From positions 2,618,042-2,671,260 of the forward strand of contig BFEA01000147.1 of assembly GCA_003427395.1 (NCBI GenBank): 53,219 nucleotides of DNA, read 5' to 3'. Source of the stretch: Chara braunii (lineage: Eukaryota; Streptophyta; Charophyceae; Charales; Characeae). The notes below the pieces were generated by a model. It did not search any database. It saw only the letters and a list, made by a program, of their open reading frames with translations, and was not told the origin of the DNA. The translations under genes were made by a program, and so were the position numbers. Shown piece after piece: positions 1 to 10,720 of this stretch; positions within the stretch are counted from its first letter, which is position 1; every line of letters starts with the position of its first letter.

Positions 1-26
1 ACCTCCGTACGTACGGGCTGGTGACC

Positions 27-28
<2 letters not shown>

Positions 29-100
<72 letters not shown>
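29..100. repeat. (AT)n microsatellite
   Basis: An almost pure AT dinucleotide run of about 70 bp. It is preceded at 5-16 by the perfect palindrome CCGTACGTACGG. The stretch from 101 to 624 has no recognisable gene: short open frames only, and no repeat partner noticed elsewhere in the window. Confidence 0.97.
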
Positions 101-103
<3 letters not shown>

Positions 104-624
104 TTTGATGCATTATAAATGGCAAATAGAAATCGAAGTGGCCGGTAACGGGTGAGTAGCGCTAGCGCTCCGTTACAACCATCACGACGCACCTCGACGC
201 ATAGCGCTACTCGACCATCACCACGCCATCAAAGCGTGGAGCGGGGTGGATGGCATGCACGCTATCGGGGCAGAAAACCTGACAAGGGTATCTGTCTAGT
301 ATTTTTAAATGTTGGACAATGTTCGGCGTGCGTAAAACGTTGTCTCGACTTCACAACTGGATGAGATCGGATTATCTTCCAAAAATTTATTCAAACCCAA
401 CCTATGGTGGAAAGGTCAACAAGTTTTTTATTTGGAGATGAGTCAGGACACTTGTTGACGTCCGAAAGTGATAGGTGATGACCAACAATGCGACCGACCG
501 CTTGCCGCCTTGGCCAAAACCACGTGGATGCGAGGTCGTTCAAACGCTAAATCTAAAATTGTCCTACCTAAAGTAGGGATGCGCGGCTAAGATGCACGAT
601 TCGCAGCCTAAATGGTGGAAAGAT

Positions 625-1775
625 AGTCGCATCGGGTGCGTTGTCGAGCGCATCGGTCCGGCACCGCACAGGGCAGCGCGGGACCCTCCCGGCCTCGTCA
701 TGCAGGAGTTTGTTTAAATCCTTTGTCACAAATGCATATGGAGCTTCCGCAAGCCGCTCCGGCTGAGTGCGCCAGTCATACCTCTCGCGAGTCCCTACGA
801 CAGGATAGGGCCTACGCGAGGTACGACTTACCTCTACCTTACGGGAGTTGTCACCTCCCTTCGGTGGGCGTATCCCCGCCGAGCTACCAGTCCATAGTAT
901 GAAAGCTAATCAGCTACAATCGCAGAGATGGACCAGCCGAGGGCGTTTTTCGTTCGCTGGAGCATAGGGGGCACGCACGGTAGTATGCCTCTATCGAACC
1001 CGCACGCGAACCGGCATCTTGGGGGGCTGAGGTCCCAAGCGCGACTCGTCGCCGGTTGACTAGGACGTATCCTACACGCCACGCGCACACCACTATAAAT
1101 AACATAAAAATAAAAACATATGCATATATACAAACATATACAAAATGACAGCGGATAAACAACGCAACAACACTCCTAGTCCCTTAGTAGCCATCCCATA
1201 ACTTTCCGATGTGGAAATCGGATAGACGTCGCGCGCGAGACTTTGTATAAAACCGTGCGGACGCAGGGCTAACTCATATCGATTCGCAATGCAAGCGTAC
1301 GCAAGCGATCTCAATGATGACGTACTATGTAATACCCATACTTATGCGGTCCTCGTTAATCTCGAGGGCCGCATTTGACACTCCAGTGTCGGCTGACATG
1401 CGCTTTGAGGGTTAATCTCTCGACATTGGACAACCGTCAAGTGCGGTTGAGAACCACACCCTCTTCTGCACCCTGCGGAGAGTGGGTGGTACACAGGTTC
1501 ATGCCTGTGGTGGCAATCGTCTCTGATTACCCTGGAGACCAACTCCATCATCTGGGGACTGTGGAAAAGTCAATGGGTTTGACTTTGACGGCTGTCGTGG
1601 ACTACAACGTCAAACCATAAAAATTATAAAAAGTAAAGCATAAAAGCGAGCGTCTCTCTTCTCTTGAGAACATAATCTGTTTAACCCTTACGCGTGGTCC
1701 CAGTAGGCCGTGTGAAACACTCAAAATATGTATATTCACATATATATATATATATAGGGTTATAAATATAGGATG
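625..1775 (+). repeat. Dispersed repeat R1, copy A (LTR-like?)
   Basis: About 1.15 kb that is repeated in direct orientation at 29,737-30,740 (continued at 31,262-31,392). The two copies are visibly close to 90% identical from about 741 to 960 (anchor GAGCTTCCGCAAG at 741 and 29,856) and decline outward. Both copies end in an AT microsatellite after a similar stretch (TTTAAYCCTTA, then CTCAA, then CACATATATAT). A TATA-box-like TATAAAA lies at about 1,245. Copy B also contains small hairpins such as CAACCGC/GCGGTTG. The short open frames inside are not conserved as proteins, so I treat it as non-coding. It could be an LTR or a non-autonomous element. No TG...CA termini or target-site duplication were established. 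Confidence 0.8.
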
Positions 1776-2439
1776 ATCACTTCTCACACTCACAGTGGGA
1801 CTCCTCTCAGCCATGTATATATGTATGTGAGCGCAGACAGTCAAATCCAAAGTCCGAATCACCAAACATACCTGCAATCACATCAAAGATTCAACCAACA
1901 AGTCCATGCACTGCACGAGGTCAACTTCAACCATTCTCTGCACTCACACCCCTTGCTTTTAGCCATACAAGCTTCACTCTTTGTGCAACTCCTCAAAATA
2001 ATATACTAAGTACTTTTCTTTAAATGACCATTCAAATAAAGTATGGGTGAAAATACAAAAACAGTTCAAATCACAAGGCTAAAGCCTTTAGGTTGAGTGG
2101 TAGGAGTGGATTGGAATTGAATCGTAAACCGACGAATCGACAACCGACCTGTTATCGGTGATAACAGAAGGTGATCCCTGTAGGATCAAGCTGAATCTAG
2201 CCCGAATCCTGAATCAATCGATCAAGAAGACCTGTCACACACGACATGTCAATCCCCCAAGCTAATTCTATAAGTCAATGGAGAATAATCCCCATATCAC
2301 GATCTCACTCAAATCATCCTAATTAACTAAGCATAAATCTACCTCTAACAAGTGTCAAAAGAAAGGTACACCCTGACAGAATCTCCTCCATACAGAGTGA
2401 ATCGCCAGAATCACCACCTGTTAAAACATAATCTAACTT

Positions 2440-3000
2440 CTTTAAACTAAAAAAATTTCGGCAGCGCTTCCCGTAGGAAAAATGTCTTTCCAATATTTAT
2501 AATAACTAAAAAATGAGAAAGAACCAAACCTTAATTCTGGACAGTCAAATTTTGTCTAACTCCCTGAATTAGTAAAAATTTGGGCAGCACTTCCTTTAGA
2601 AAGGTAGACTTCCCACATTTATACTAAGTCAGATATGAACTCAGAGCAAAACCTGAGTTCAACTAAGATAAAATTTAACTAACTCCTCAGATTTGTAGAA
2701 ATTTCGGCAGCGCTTCCCGTAGAGAAAGTGTTATTCCAAGATTTATACAAAGTTAAGTTCAGAATATAAAGTGACTTTGACTTTTCAAGGTCTAATTTTG
2801 TCTAAATCCCTGAATTAACAAAAATTTGGGCAGCACTCCCTTTTTTTTTAGAAAATGAGATGTTCCAGATTTTTACTGAGCTAAAAAGTCAGAAGAGTTA
2901 GACCCTGAAAAAAAACGAAATCTGACTAACTCCTTGGTTTTGTAAAAATTTTGGCAGCACTTCCCGTAGAGAAAGTGACTTATCAAGATTTATACAAACC
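2440..3000. repeat. 123-bp tandem repeat, alternating A/B units
   Basis: Five units anchored on GCAGCGCTTCCCGTAG or GCAGCACTTCC at 2,461, 2,584, 2,707, 2,830 and 2,954, giving a period of 123-124 bp. The CGCTTCCCGTAG form (units 1 and 3) alternates with the CACTTCC/CACTCCC form (units 2 and 4), so a 246-bp higher-order unit is likely. The last unit has a mixed sequence (CACTTCCCGTAGAG). The partner arm C reaches only the equivalent of the last unit (about 26,690-26,800) before similarity ends. Confidence 0.85.
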
Positions 3001-3294
3001 CAAGTATAACAAAAGATCCCAGAAAATGCATAAATTGACCTAAGTAAAAAAAAAAACTTAACTCAAAAAATGAAGGAATTGAAACTAACTCATGTGGCTC
3101 TAGCACGTGGCGAGCAACTAAAGCAACTACCTACCAAACTGAAACTCAGACTAAGTAGTGACTTCACTCAAACACATGCAGGTCAATCCACAAAGGTAAG
3201 TACTCTCACCATCCCCAAAGTTATTTTAACAAACAATAGTTCATAATTTTTCAATGATTTACTCCTTTATACCCAGCTTACATAGGGCATAAAG

Positions 3295-4030
3295 CTAGAC
3301 AACCCAAACTTATGGAACATGTCTAGCTCAGCCATGGAGTATACACAAACACAGGGCACAACAACTTTTCTCTTCTTTGGGCATGTGGCTAGGCCACCCT
3401 AGCCGTTCTGAACTGTTTAAATATCAAAATTTTATATAATTATCTTCACTTAGTCTTTTGAGGTAACATATAACTGAACCGATCATCTTCAGCTCAAGAT
3501 TCATCCCGCCCCTTCGTACCCCAATTTTATTCTTAATTAGTACTTCCTTCAGCTGGTGATAAGTTATAGTCATACCACCCAAACTTATGGAACCCTGTCT
3601 GACTAGCCTGTTCATAGATAAAATAATAATAAAGTATAGCCAAGTTATAACCTTCTGGTTCCAGCATGTGCGAGGCGTTGGACCAAGACCACCCAAACTT
3701 ATGGAACATGTCTTGACCCTCAGCCTGATTCATTTATCTCTAAACCAAAGCAGGAAGAGGTTGAGCCACCCAAACTTACGGAACATGCTCAGACCTCCAC
3801 GTTTAGGAACTAAAGCAACTGATGAAAACCCAAAGTAAACAAAGCGACCAAGCCATCCAAACTTATGGAACATGCTTGGTCCCTGAAAGTCATCCACAGT
3901 CAGCCCTCACAAGTCAGAGCAACCAGACCATCCAAACTTATGAAACATGTTTAGTTCTCCAGACAATTCAAAAATAAACATAGCACTGGGTCTCCACAAA
4001 CTTATGGGGACTTCCCAGCCTCTGATAGAC
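3295..4030 (-). repeat. Interspersed CATAAG-GGGTGG motif array (left)
   Basis: Seven copies of a roughly 20-bp motif, on the plus strand ACCCAAACTTATGGAACATG, starting near 3,303, 3,578, 3,692, 3,769, 3,856, 3,930 and 3,994. Intervals are 275, 114, 77, 87, 74 and 64 bp. The sequence between motifs is mostly unrelated, so this is not a simple satellite. The mirror-image array in arm C has intervals of 63, 77, 81, 77, 110 and 278 bp in the opposite order, so the arrays are collinear. Regularly spaced motifs like these can be binding sites in subterminal regions of transposons; that role is inference. Confidence 0.85.
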
Positions 4031-4254
4031 CCAGTCAGACCCTAGCAAACTGCCCTTTCTCCCATCCTTCCCCCAGATGCAACCCCACAATTTGCTTCCA
4101 GTCAAACAAATAAACCGAAACTGCCATTGCACATACATTCCTTTAATTAGTCTGGTCATGTCCTGAAAGTCAAAGTGAAAGTTAAAATAGAGGGCATGCA
4201 GTATACTCAGTCAAAACATAGCAAAGGGATACAGATAGGGGTTACAATAGGCAG

Positions 4255-4345
4255 AGCTCCCGCAATCGGTGGACTGACTCCCCACAGAGTCTTGCTGCGG
4301 TCCTACGGGTTGCAATCCCGACTGCCGCCTTCCTCTCAGAACTAC
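4255..4345 (-). repeat. Highly conserved 90-bp block shared by arms A and C
   Basis: Compared with 25,350-25,440 on the opposite strand, only about four substitutions are visible over about 90 bp, while flanking arm sequence is much more diverged. The differences fall as mostly non-synonymous changes in two frames, so protein-level selection is not supported. The block begins, in arm C orientation, with GTTCTGAGAGGAAGGCGGCA. It could be a functional site of the element (packaging, primer or splice region) or a patch of gene conversion. Confidence 0.75.
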
Positions 4346-4999
4346 AAACTAGACTTAGAGTAAGAAGGGTAGAAATAAAAACATTAAGTCTCTCACATCC
4401 AAGGAGGGTGCTCTCAGACTCGCGGGAGAGGGCCTTGAATTCTTCAATCGCCCGAGGGCCCCGCAATGATGGCCACAACGCACAGCGGCTCGGTAAACTG
4501 AAATCAAACTGTTGGCTGTTAATTCCCTGGCGATTTCCCAAATCGCGAAAATGAACCCCCTTTCAAGCCTCTGTGCACTCCGCACTCCCCCCCTTTTCCG
4601 ATGAAACTATGGTCATGCGACTTTAAACAGCCCCACTTAAGGAGAGAGCACGTTTCTGGTGCTTTTATCATACACATTAGCCGCCCTGCACAGACCAGTA
4701 ATATTAGCAATAGCCCAGTCTAGAGGGAACCTGTTTAAATAGAGCCCGCGCCCATGCTCTATCTAAAAGTATAGGAGTACACATTTAAATGTACAGCAAA
4801 GTCCCAGCGGAAACGCAGCAGGCACTGCAATACGAGAAACATGCCGCAATTAGCACAGTCGTACCAGCAGCAGTACAACACTCCGCAGTAAATACAGCAT
4901 CTCCTGTAGCAGGAACGTAACCAAACATCCGCTGGAGCGCACAGCAACGGACTTTCGAGGGGGCTGTCCCCAACCACGACATAACTGACTTGCCATCAA

Positions 5000-5720
5000 A
5001 CACACACCACCCCACTACTGGGTAAGTAAAACAATTTGAGTCTATTGCTGAGTCCTCCCCTTCCGACGGCCATGCTGCAAGTAAGTCGCACACAGTTACT
5101 TACTATGCAACGCTCACTAAGCTACGGTTTGTACTCCCTCCAGACTGGATTCACGCTGTTTCTTCCAACCGGGCGAGCTGCACGTTGGCTTGCCCTGTAA
5201 TTCCCTGTATCCAACTCCTTACTCAGCGACCATCGAGAACGCCATGGCACGTAGGACGCAGCGCAAGGACCGTGAAGCGAGGCACAAACAACACTAGCAA
5301 GGCAACAACACTGCACAGAATAATAGGGTGAATCGACCAGCAGGTCGGTAACCTTGAGGCGGAGCACAGAGCGTCATCAACAAGGCAACCAACTTTCAGG
5401 GTACACAGGCGGTAAACACGTCAAACCCGGCTGGCGAATGAGCAGCACAGTAGTGACATACCGAAGGCGCAAGACAACACCCACTACACAGTCACACCGC
5501 ACAATGAGCGCACCAACATGCAGAGAGCCGCATGCAATCAAACGAGATATAGGCAGCGGGGCAACGACGAAGCTTCGACGATGGCATCTACACATCCAAT
5601 ACGGAGCAAAACAACACACGACTGGCTCACATCCTGATCGGACCCCATACTGTTGGTTCCCACTACTCACTGAGCTAGGGAGTCGCTCCACCAAACACCC
5701 GTCACCACTGACAAACAACA
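5000..5720 (-). repeat. Degenerate array with ACTTAC/TTGC motif, arm A
   Basis: On the minus strand, short motifs of the type GACTTACTTGC or TTTACTTACC recur (for example near 5,095 and 5,035). The same motif family recurs in arm C (24,720-25,250, as ACTCACCTACTGACTGG) and arm D (41,020-41,960, as ACTTACCTGCCGATTAG or ACTTACTTGCTGATTG). The 164-residue open frame 5,354-5,848 lies over this array on the other strand and has no recognisable domain. Boundaries are approximate. Confidence 0.4.
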
Positions 5721-5899
5721 CAGACATCCCGAATCGAGCAGTCTCCCTTTCGATGTGCTGGGCAAAGGTACGGATGAACCTTCCGCTTAAAAGCGAAGAG
5801 GTTCATTATCATCTAAAAATCGCCCCTGAGCGCAGCTCCCAGCACTGAGCCCGGGTAAACCAGTACTCTATAGACTGAACTATCACTATTATTGGACTC

Positions 5900-6760
5900 A
5901 CAACACCCAAAGACCCCTACTTCGAATCTTTCCCTACTCGATTTCATAGGGAATTGGGCTAGATATAGTTTCTTCAACCTTCCCCTTCTTCCACCATCTC
6001 CATGTCCTTCACATACACTTTCTCTTACTAATCTCTTCCTACACTGATTTTTACCCTACTCCAGCCATACCACTCAATTCACCCCATCAAAAACCCCGAT
6101 CCTACTCCCTTCCTTTACTCGATTCCATCGAGGATCGAGTGAACTCTCCGTTCTTCGATCCTCTCCACATTCGCTTCTACCACCTCTCCGCGCAACTTAC
6201 CTTCCCACTAACTCTAATACTACTAACTTTCTACCTAAACTAACATCAGATTCTTAATCGCCATACTTCAAAACCCCCGAGTCATTTTTTTCCTCGGCCG
6301 ATTTCGTAGAGAATCGACAGAGTTTAGTGATAAACACCCCTCTCCATCTCCGCCATCACCGTTCTTTCGCGCAGCACCTTTTGCCTGTAGCACAAAAACC
6401 ACCCATTGTGCCTAGAATCCAAGCTCACCTTCGGATTCGCCATCGCCCGAAACCCCAATTTCGACCTTTACTTTGCCCGATTCCGTTATGGAACGGGCGA
6501 GTTACGTCTCCTCCCCTCCGCCATGCTTCTTTCTTTCGACTTCGCCATCTCCTCGCTGCTTTCTCCGCTTGCACCTGGCCCAACCCGCATCCAGGTTCGC
6601 TCCAACTTCCTTTTTGCTGCCTGATGCCACCGTACTCCTGCGCTAGCCGCTGCCGCAGCGCCCGGTCCCACGGCAGGCCGATACACCGCTTCAACAGCTC
6701 CAGCTACCCTGAGGGAAGATTCGGAGGGGGTCGCTCCTGTCAGGCCCGATTAGTCTTTTG
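5900..6760 (-). repeat. Hairpin-unit tandem array, arm A
   Basis: Repeated units of about 150-190 bp, each carrying an imperfect palindrome of the type CGATTCC-x-GGAATCG (near 5,940, 6,120, 6,300 and 6,480), followed by a CT-rich stretch and CACC/GCGCA elements. Read on the minus strand, the unit at 6,500 matches the D-arm unit at 40,577 (ACTCRCCCGTTCC, then CGGGYRAGT). The stretch 6,760-7,500 has no further recognisable feature apart from GC-rich open frames that I regard as chance. Confidence 0.65.
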
Positions 6761-7499
6761 CCCCTATACCCAAACTCGATGAACGATGCGCACGTCCATA
6801 CCGCTGCGGCCCCCACCACAGCGGAGTCCGTCGGTTCGTTAGCACAACGGCCTCCCCCGCGGCTCCTGCCCTACATACCGACGATAGCCCAGCGACCGCT
6901 GACTGCTTTTGGCCCGCCTCTCAGGACATACAGTTAGTCCTCCCGAGCGACATTGGGTAGAGGTCGCTTGATGCCCATAGGGGGAGGGAACTGGAGGGGA
7001 GGCACAGTGACTGGCCCATCAGAGGGGCCTCGCCCTGACGCTACCGGTTGGCACCTGGCCGGTACCCCCCGTCTGCCGTAGCAGGCACCGCTCTTGCCCG
7101 TGGTTGCAGCTCCCGCATGCCCCCTCGTTGGCGACTTGAGCCCGGATGTGGCCGCTATGGGGTTACCCGCAACCCGCAGCTGGTCGCGGCACCGCGGCGG
7201 TCTCACACCAGCGCCCCGGACCACTTCGTTCCACTGCGCCCGGGTGCGATCCACCACCTTACGGGTTCCAACGGCCATGCTCACACTTAAACCCCTCACC
7301 ATAGATCGCGGCTGGTGGACGCGGCATCTGCAAAAAGCATCCCGCTACTTAGACTTCTCTCCGTTTCGTGGTCGATTGCCCACGGGCTCACCAAAACGGG
7401 GTGCGTGCTCAACTCCTTGGTTGCCGCGACGGCCACCCGTGACCAGTGTCGCGCCCGACTTTTAAGAAAGTCAAAACACAATTTTGAATGATAACTGCA

Positions 7500-8222
7500 A
7501 CAATGTAATAATAAAATACTCAGAAACAATTCAATCATCAGAGGACAACTGACGAGAGAGAGACAATCGCAGGCTCCATTCCGACGCCGCCGACGGCAAA
7601 CCCAAGGGGGATAGCTTCGACGGGCTCTCAACCCCTCGTTCCCCTCGCGCCACTCTGATATTACGGCGTCGTCGCCGCTCGATCTCGATCCTTGAGCCCC
7701 TTTGACAAAAGTCTGATGTCGTAACCGCCAGCGCTAGGGCCAAGGTTGGGTCTAATATGGGTGGATACAAAAATAAACGAACACTGCGCTACGCGGGGAT
7801 CTACCGAAGCGTTTCACGCCCACACATCGGCCTACCAGCCGAACTCCCGACCATCAACCTTCCGCGCCCACCGCGCGGTTATATTGAACCATACTACCGT
7901 CGATGTTGCACCCTCTGTACGTATGCGCAAGTCACAGGCAAGCGCACCAACCAAAGGAAAAAATCTTTTCGATCATAGTTTAATCAGAAAATAAAAATTT
8001 GGTCGGTGCTCATGCCGGCTCTTCAGTCATCAAAGATAGAAAGAAATCACGCGCGCCTCAAGTCTACGTGTCCACACTCTTTACTATAATTAGTCACTCA
8101 GTCAACGTAAACCATAGACTCAGTCGCGCCTCGCGCGGTATACTTAGACTTTAGACCAAACTATTTTCTGCCGCCAGCAAAAAACAGGGCGGATACCCTT
8201 GTAAGGGTATTCGCACCGACAA
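7500..8222 (-). repeat. Palindromic-head repeat, copy A
   Basis: About 700 bp present four times in the window: here, 22,285-22,900 (inverted), 36,470-37,186 (direct) and 38,866-39,500 (inverted). The inner end is the palindrome ATACCCTTGTAAGGGTAT at about 8,193-8,210, followed by TCGCACCGACAAC. Read on the minus strand the head starts TTGTCGGTGCGAATACCC. Similar flanking words (AGTCGCG, GTATAC, ACTCTTTACT, and GGTTGGGTCTAATA against its counterparts) are shared across copies. A TG start would fit an LTR, but a matching CA end was not identified. Confidence 0.8.
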
Positions 8223-8470
8223 CACGCTCATAACCTAATTTCAATTTTTCTTATTTAGACTAAGGATGGAGAGAGCTAGCAGGCGAGACTTGGAGTGTCA
8301 CGGGTCGTTAAGGCCTGTAACGTCGCAGGCAGGGAAAGCCTGTTGAGCCATGGGCAGGCAATATGCTATTTAGGGCAGGCAAGACTTGCTAGGCTACTGC
8401 AAGGCGGTCTCTAGGTATTAAAGCCCTTCATATACAAGAGTTGCTCCTGCTTTACCAGAAGCGGGAGGTA

Positions 8471-8543
8471 GCCCAGTAGGTAGTGTCACGATCCGATACG
8501 CAGCTGATACGGACACCGAATCCTGTGTGTTCTCCTACTGGGC
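8471..8543. repeat. Inverted repeat (10-bp stem, 53-nt interior)
   Basis: Perfect arms GCCCAGTAGG (8,471-8,480) and CCTACTGGGC (8,534-8,543) enclose 53 nt that contain further partial self-complementarity (CCGATACG, GATACGG). It lies about 65 bp upstream of the U6-like sequence. It could be a small foldback element or a structured transcript; there is no other copy in the window. Confidence 0.6.
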
Positions 8544-8608
8544 ATATCTCCTTTTAAGGACTAGGAGCAGCCTGGTGGGCTAAGGTGAACCGACACAGTC
8601 GATTTCGG

Positions 8609-8701
8609 TCGTGCGATCACCGAGATCGCACGACAGAGATCCGCTGCGTAGATTTGCATGACCACTGCGCAAGGATGACATGCATAAGCCGAGAAGATGG
8701 T
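8609..8701 (+). pseudogene. U6 snRNA-like sequence with 5' hairpin
   Basis: From 8,651 to 8,701 the sequence closely follows the 3' two-thirds of U6 snRNA: GATTTGCATGACC, then CTGCGCAAGGATGACATGCA, then TAAGCCGAGAAGATGG. Just upstream is an exact ACAGAGA box (8,633-8,639), but it is separated from the GATTAGC-like segment by about 11 extra bases. The canonical 5' stem-loop is replaced by a perfect 10-bp hairpin (TCGTGCGATC/GATCGCACGA, 8,609-8,633). Instead of the U-run that ends a pol III U6 gene, the sequence runs into an A-run (8,702-8,712), as in a retrotransposed copy. In U6 the AGC of the catalytic triad lies in this segment; here it reads TGC. A retropseudogene or U6-derived mobile sequence is most likely; a functional variant is unlikely. 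Confidence 0.7.
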
Positions 8702-8712
8702 AAAAAAAAAAA

Positions 8713-9600
8713 TTCCCCTTTTTAGAGTCGATCCCATCAGAGATCGAACTCGAGTCTGCTGTTCAAAACCTCGTGGATGTAGCACAAGGAGCGGCGCGAC
8801 CATTGGCTTGAGCCAACGGACGAAAAAAACAAAAAAAAACAAAGGCTTCGCTAGATTGTGCATTTTCGGGACCTGGAAACTGTAACTCCCATAACTCCCA
8901 TGAGTCTTGTGAGATGCTCATTTTTATGGACATTAGAGTTTTTTTTTTTTTCAGTAGTTATTGTTTTCAAACGGTAGGGAACTCGTGAGGTCACGACGTA
9001 CCACACCTTCCCGTGTTTCTGGGGAAGATTCTTCTCATTTTGCATAGTAATAGGAATTGACATTTGTTTTTTTGTTTTTTTTTCTCATTTTATTTCCCTT
9101 TTTTATTTTTATTGTTCTTATTTTCCACGTGTTGGAGGCTCACGAGGCCTCGTAACACAATGAAGTAGGGGAGGGGTACCTGCTTGCATATCAATTAGAA
9201 CTTGACTCTGTATGCCGACATTTAGTGGGTAGTGCCCTGCCTCGTTGGCAGAGTTGGAATGCAAGTGAGTTTTTTTTTTCATTTTTTTTTCATTTTTTTT
9301 CCCCTCGTTTCTTTCTTCTGTTTTTGTAGGTCACGAGGCGTTGAGGAGCAGCCCGTGGGGGAAGCCACACCTAATTACACCCGGATTCGAACTTGGGTCT
9401 GCATATCAACTGTTCATGGATGCCCTGCCTTCTTGGCAGGGTATGGAAGACGCGAAAATGGGCAGTGATTGAGATGAGAGCACCGCACCCCGTTTTTCTG
9501 TTTGCATCGTTCTGTTTGCATCAGGATTTTAACTTGGGTCTGCATTTCAACAGTTTTGTGGGGCACCAACAACCCCACTTAAAAACGAGGTAGGTTATTT
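8713..9600 (-). mobile_element. Cluster of tRNA-derived SINE-like repeats
   Basis: On the minus strand the word (A)TGCAGACYCRAGTTCGAATCC recurs in degraded form at about 8,725-8,790, 9,190-9,240, 9,375-9,430 and 9,515-9,560. AGTTCGAATCC fits the pol III B box of tRNA genes. The bodies contain GAATCTTCCCC, then CACGGGAAG (about 9,010-9,045), and A- or T-rich tails. The body word is shared with a plus-strand copy at 18,880-18,925. These properties fit a tRNA-derived SINE family. The copies are fragmentary and individual ends are uncertain. Confidence 0.55.
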
Positions 9601-10314
9601 TTTTCTTATTTTTCTGTTTTTTTTTTTTTTTCTTCTTTATTTCTGATTTTCTTTTTTGAGTTTGACTTTGTTTACAGCTAGGTTCGTTTGCCCTTCCCTG
9701 AACGTACTGCAAGTAGAAAGCAGCAGAGGGAGGAGCACAAACGTGGCTGCATGCCAGGGAAGGTGCTTGGAGAGGGGACTTGCTGTGCTTGGAGCAGCAC
9801 AACACAGAAAGGTCTGATGCGACCTCTTCCCGATGCACGCGGCCCGGGAAAAGGCCCAGGTGCATTAAAAGTTGAAGGGCCCTGGTTTTCCTAGGGGAAA
9901 CTAAAAATCTGGAGCCCTTGATCTTGGTTTCAGATAAAGGGCCTAGACTGAGCCCAAATTTTTTTCATGGGGCAAAGGGGTTGCCCACACTCACCCTCAA
10001 CAACTATAAAAGTAGTTGCTCCCACAACTGCCTCACACTTGTGGATGTATTGCCCACACTCACTTGGTTGAGTGTTGGCCAGTTGATGAGGGAGATGCAC
10101 AGGGAGCTGCTGGAGGAATGAAAATATTGCAGGATGGAAGAGGAGGTTGCTGGAAGGAGAGGCTGATGGAAGGAGAAGCTGGTGGACTGCAAAAAGTTAG
10201 AGGAGGCCGGCCATAGCCAAGGCTAGGGGTACTCTGCCCTAGTGCTAGGCTAACATTTTTACTGGAGGTTTGTTGGAAGGCAGAAGGTGGAGTTAAGTGG
10301 CAAAAACCATAGTC

Positions 10315-10720
10315 CTATCGGTAGTGTGCATCCGTGACATTAAGACCTTCCTAAGGGAATGTGTTGCTGGACTGTCGTATCGACATTAAGACCTTTCAAG
10401 GCTTTTAAAGGAAGGTGCTTCTACACTGCCACGTCGACGTTGAGGCCTTCCTAAGGGAAGTTGCCGCTGAATATTTCAGCACGACGACATCATTATTTTT
10501 TAGGAAAGACGCTACCAATTTTTTTCGGTAGTGGTACGTTGTCGACGAGCTTTGAGGCGGAACGATGTTGGATTGTCGTTGTAACGTCAAGACCCTCCTT
10601 AGGGGAGATGCTGCCGAATTATCACTGTGACGTCAAGGTCTTCCTAAGGGACTTCCTAAGGGAAGGTGCTGCCAAAATTGCGGCACGGCGGCAGGGTTTT
10701 TTATGGCGCAACGGGGAAGA
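10315..10720 (+). repeat. About 60-bp tandem repeat with CCTAAGGGA and ACGTCAAG words
   Basis: Six or more diverged units, each containing a CTTCCTAAGGGAAGGTGCTGC-type palindromic core and a TGTGACGTCAAGG-type segment. Clear anchors lie at 10,348, 10,447, 10,597, 10,643 and 10,657 (a local duplication of the core). The open frame 10,461-10,781 passes through the array but the unit length is not a multiple of three, so coding is unlikely. The regions 9,600-10,300 and 10,720-11,640 contain no recognisable gene. Confidence 0.7.

Larger units (their letters stand above)
2440..8222 (-). repeat. Long inverted-repeat arm A
   Basis: Left arm of a very long inverted repeat whose partner is arm C at 22,285-26,805. 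Read on the minus strand from the head at 8,222, the shared modules are the palindromic head (8,222 to about 7,500), an array of hairpin units (about 6,760-5,900), a degenerate array with ACTTAC-type motifs (about 5,720-5,000), a conserved block (4,345-4,255), the CATAAG motif array (4,030-3,295) and a 123-bp tandem array (3,000-2,440). Arm C contains the same modules in the same order on the plus strand. Identity varies from about 95% (conserved block) to barely recognisable, so the arms are old or have exchanged sequence only locally. No transposase is visible. The interval 1,776-2,439 holds no feature I recognise. Confidence 0.75.

Noticed and set aside
3295-4030. Regularly repeated 20-bp motif looking like a CRISPR array
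   Set aside because: Motif spacing ranges from 64 to 275 bp, repeats are diverged, and the context is eukaryotic with no cas genes.
5354-5848. 164-residue plus-strand open frame
   Set aside because: Lies on a degenerate repeat array in arm A, no domain, not preserved in arm C.
6327-6782. 151-residue plus-strand open frame rich in Pro, His and Arg
   Set aside because: Covers the hairpin-unit array; GC-rich repeat composition explains the lack of stops.
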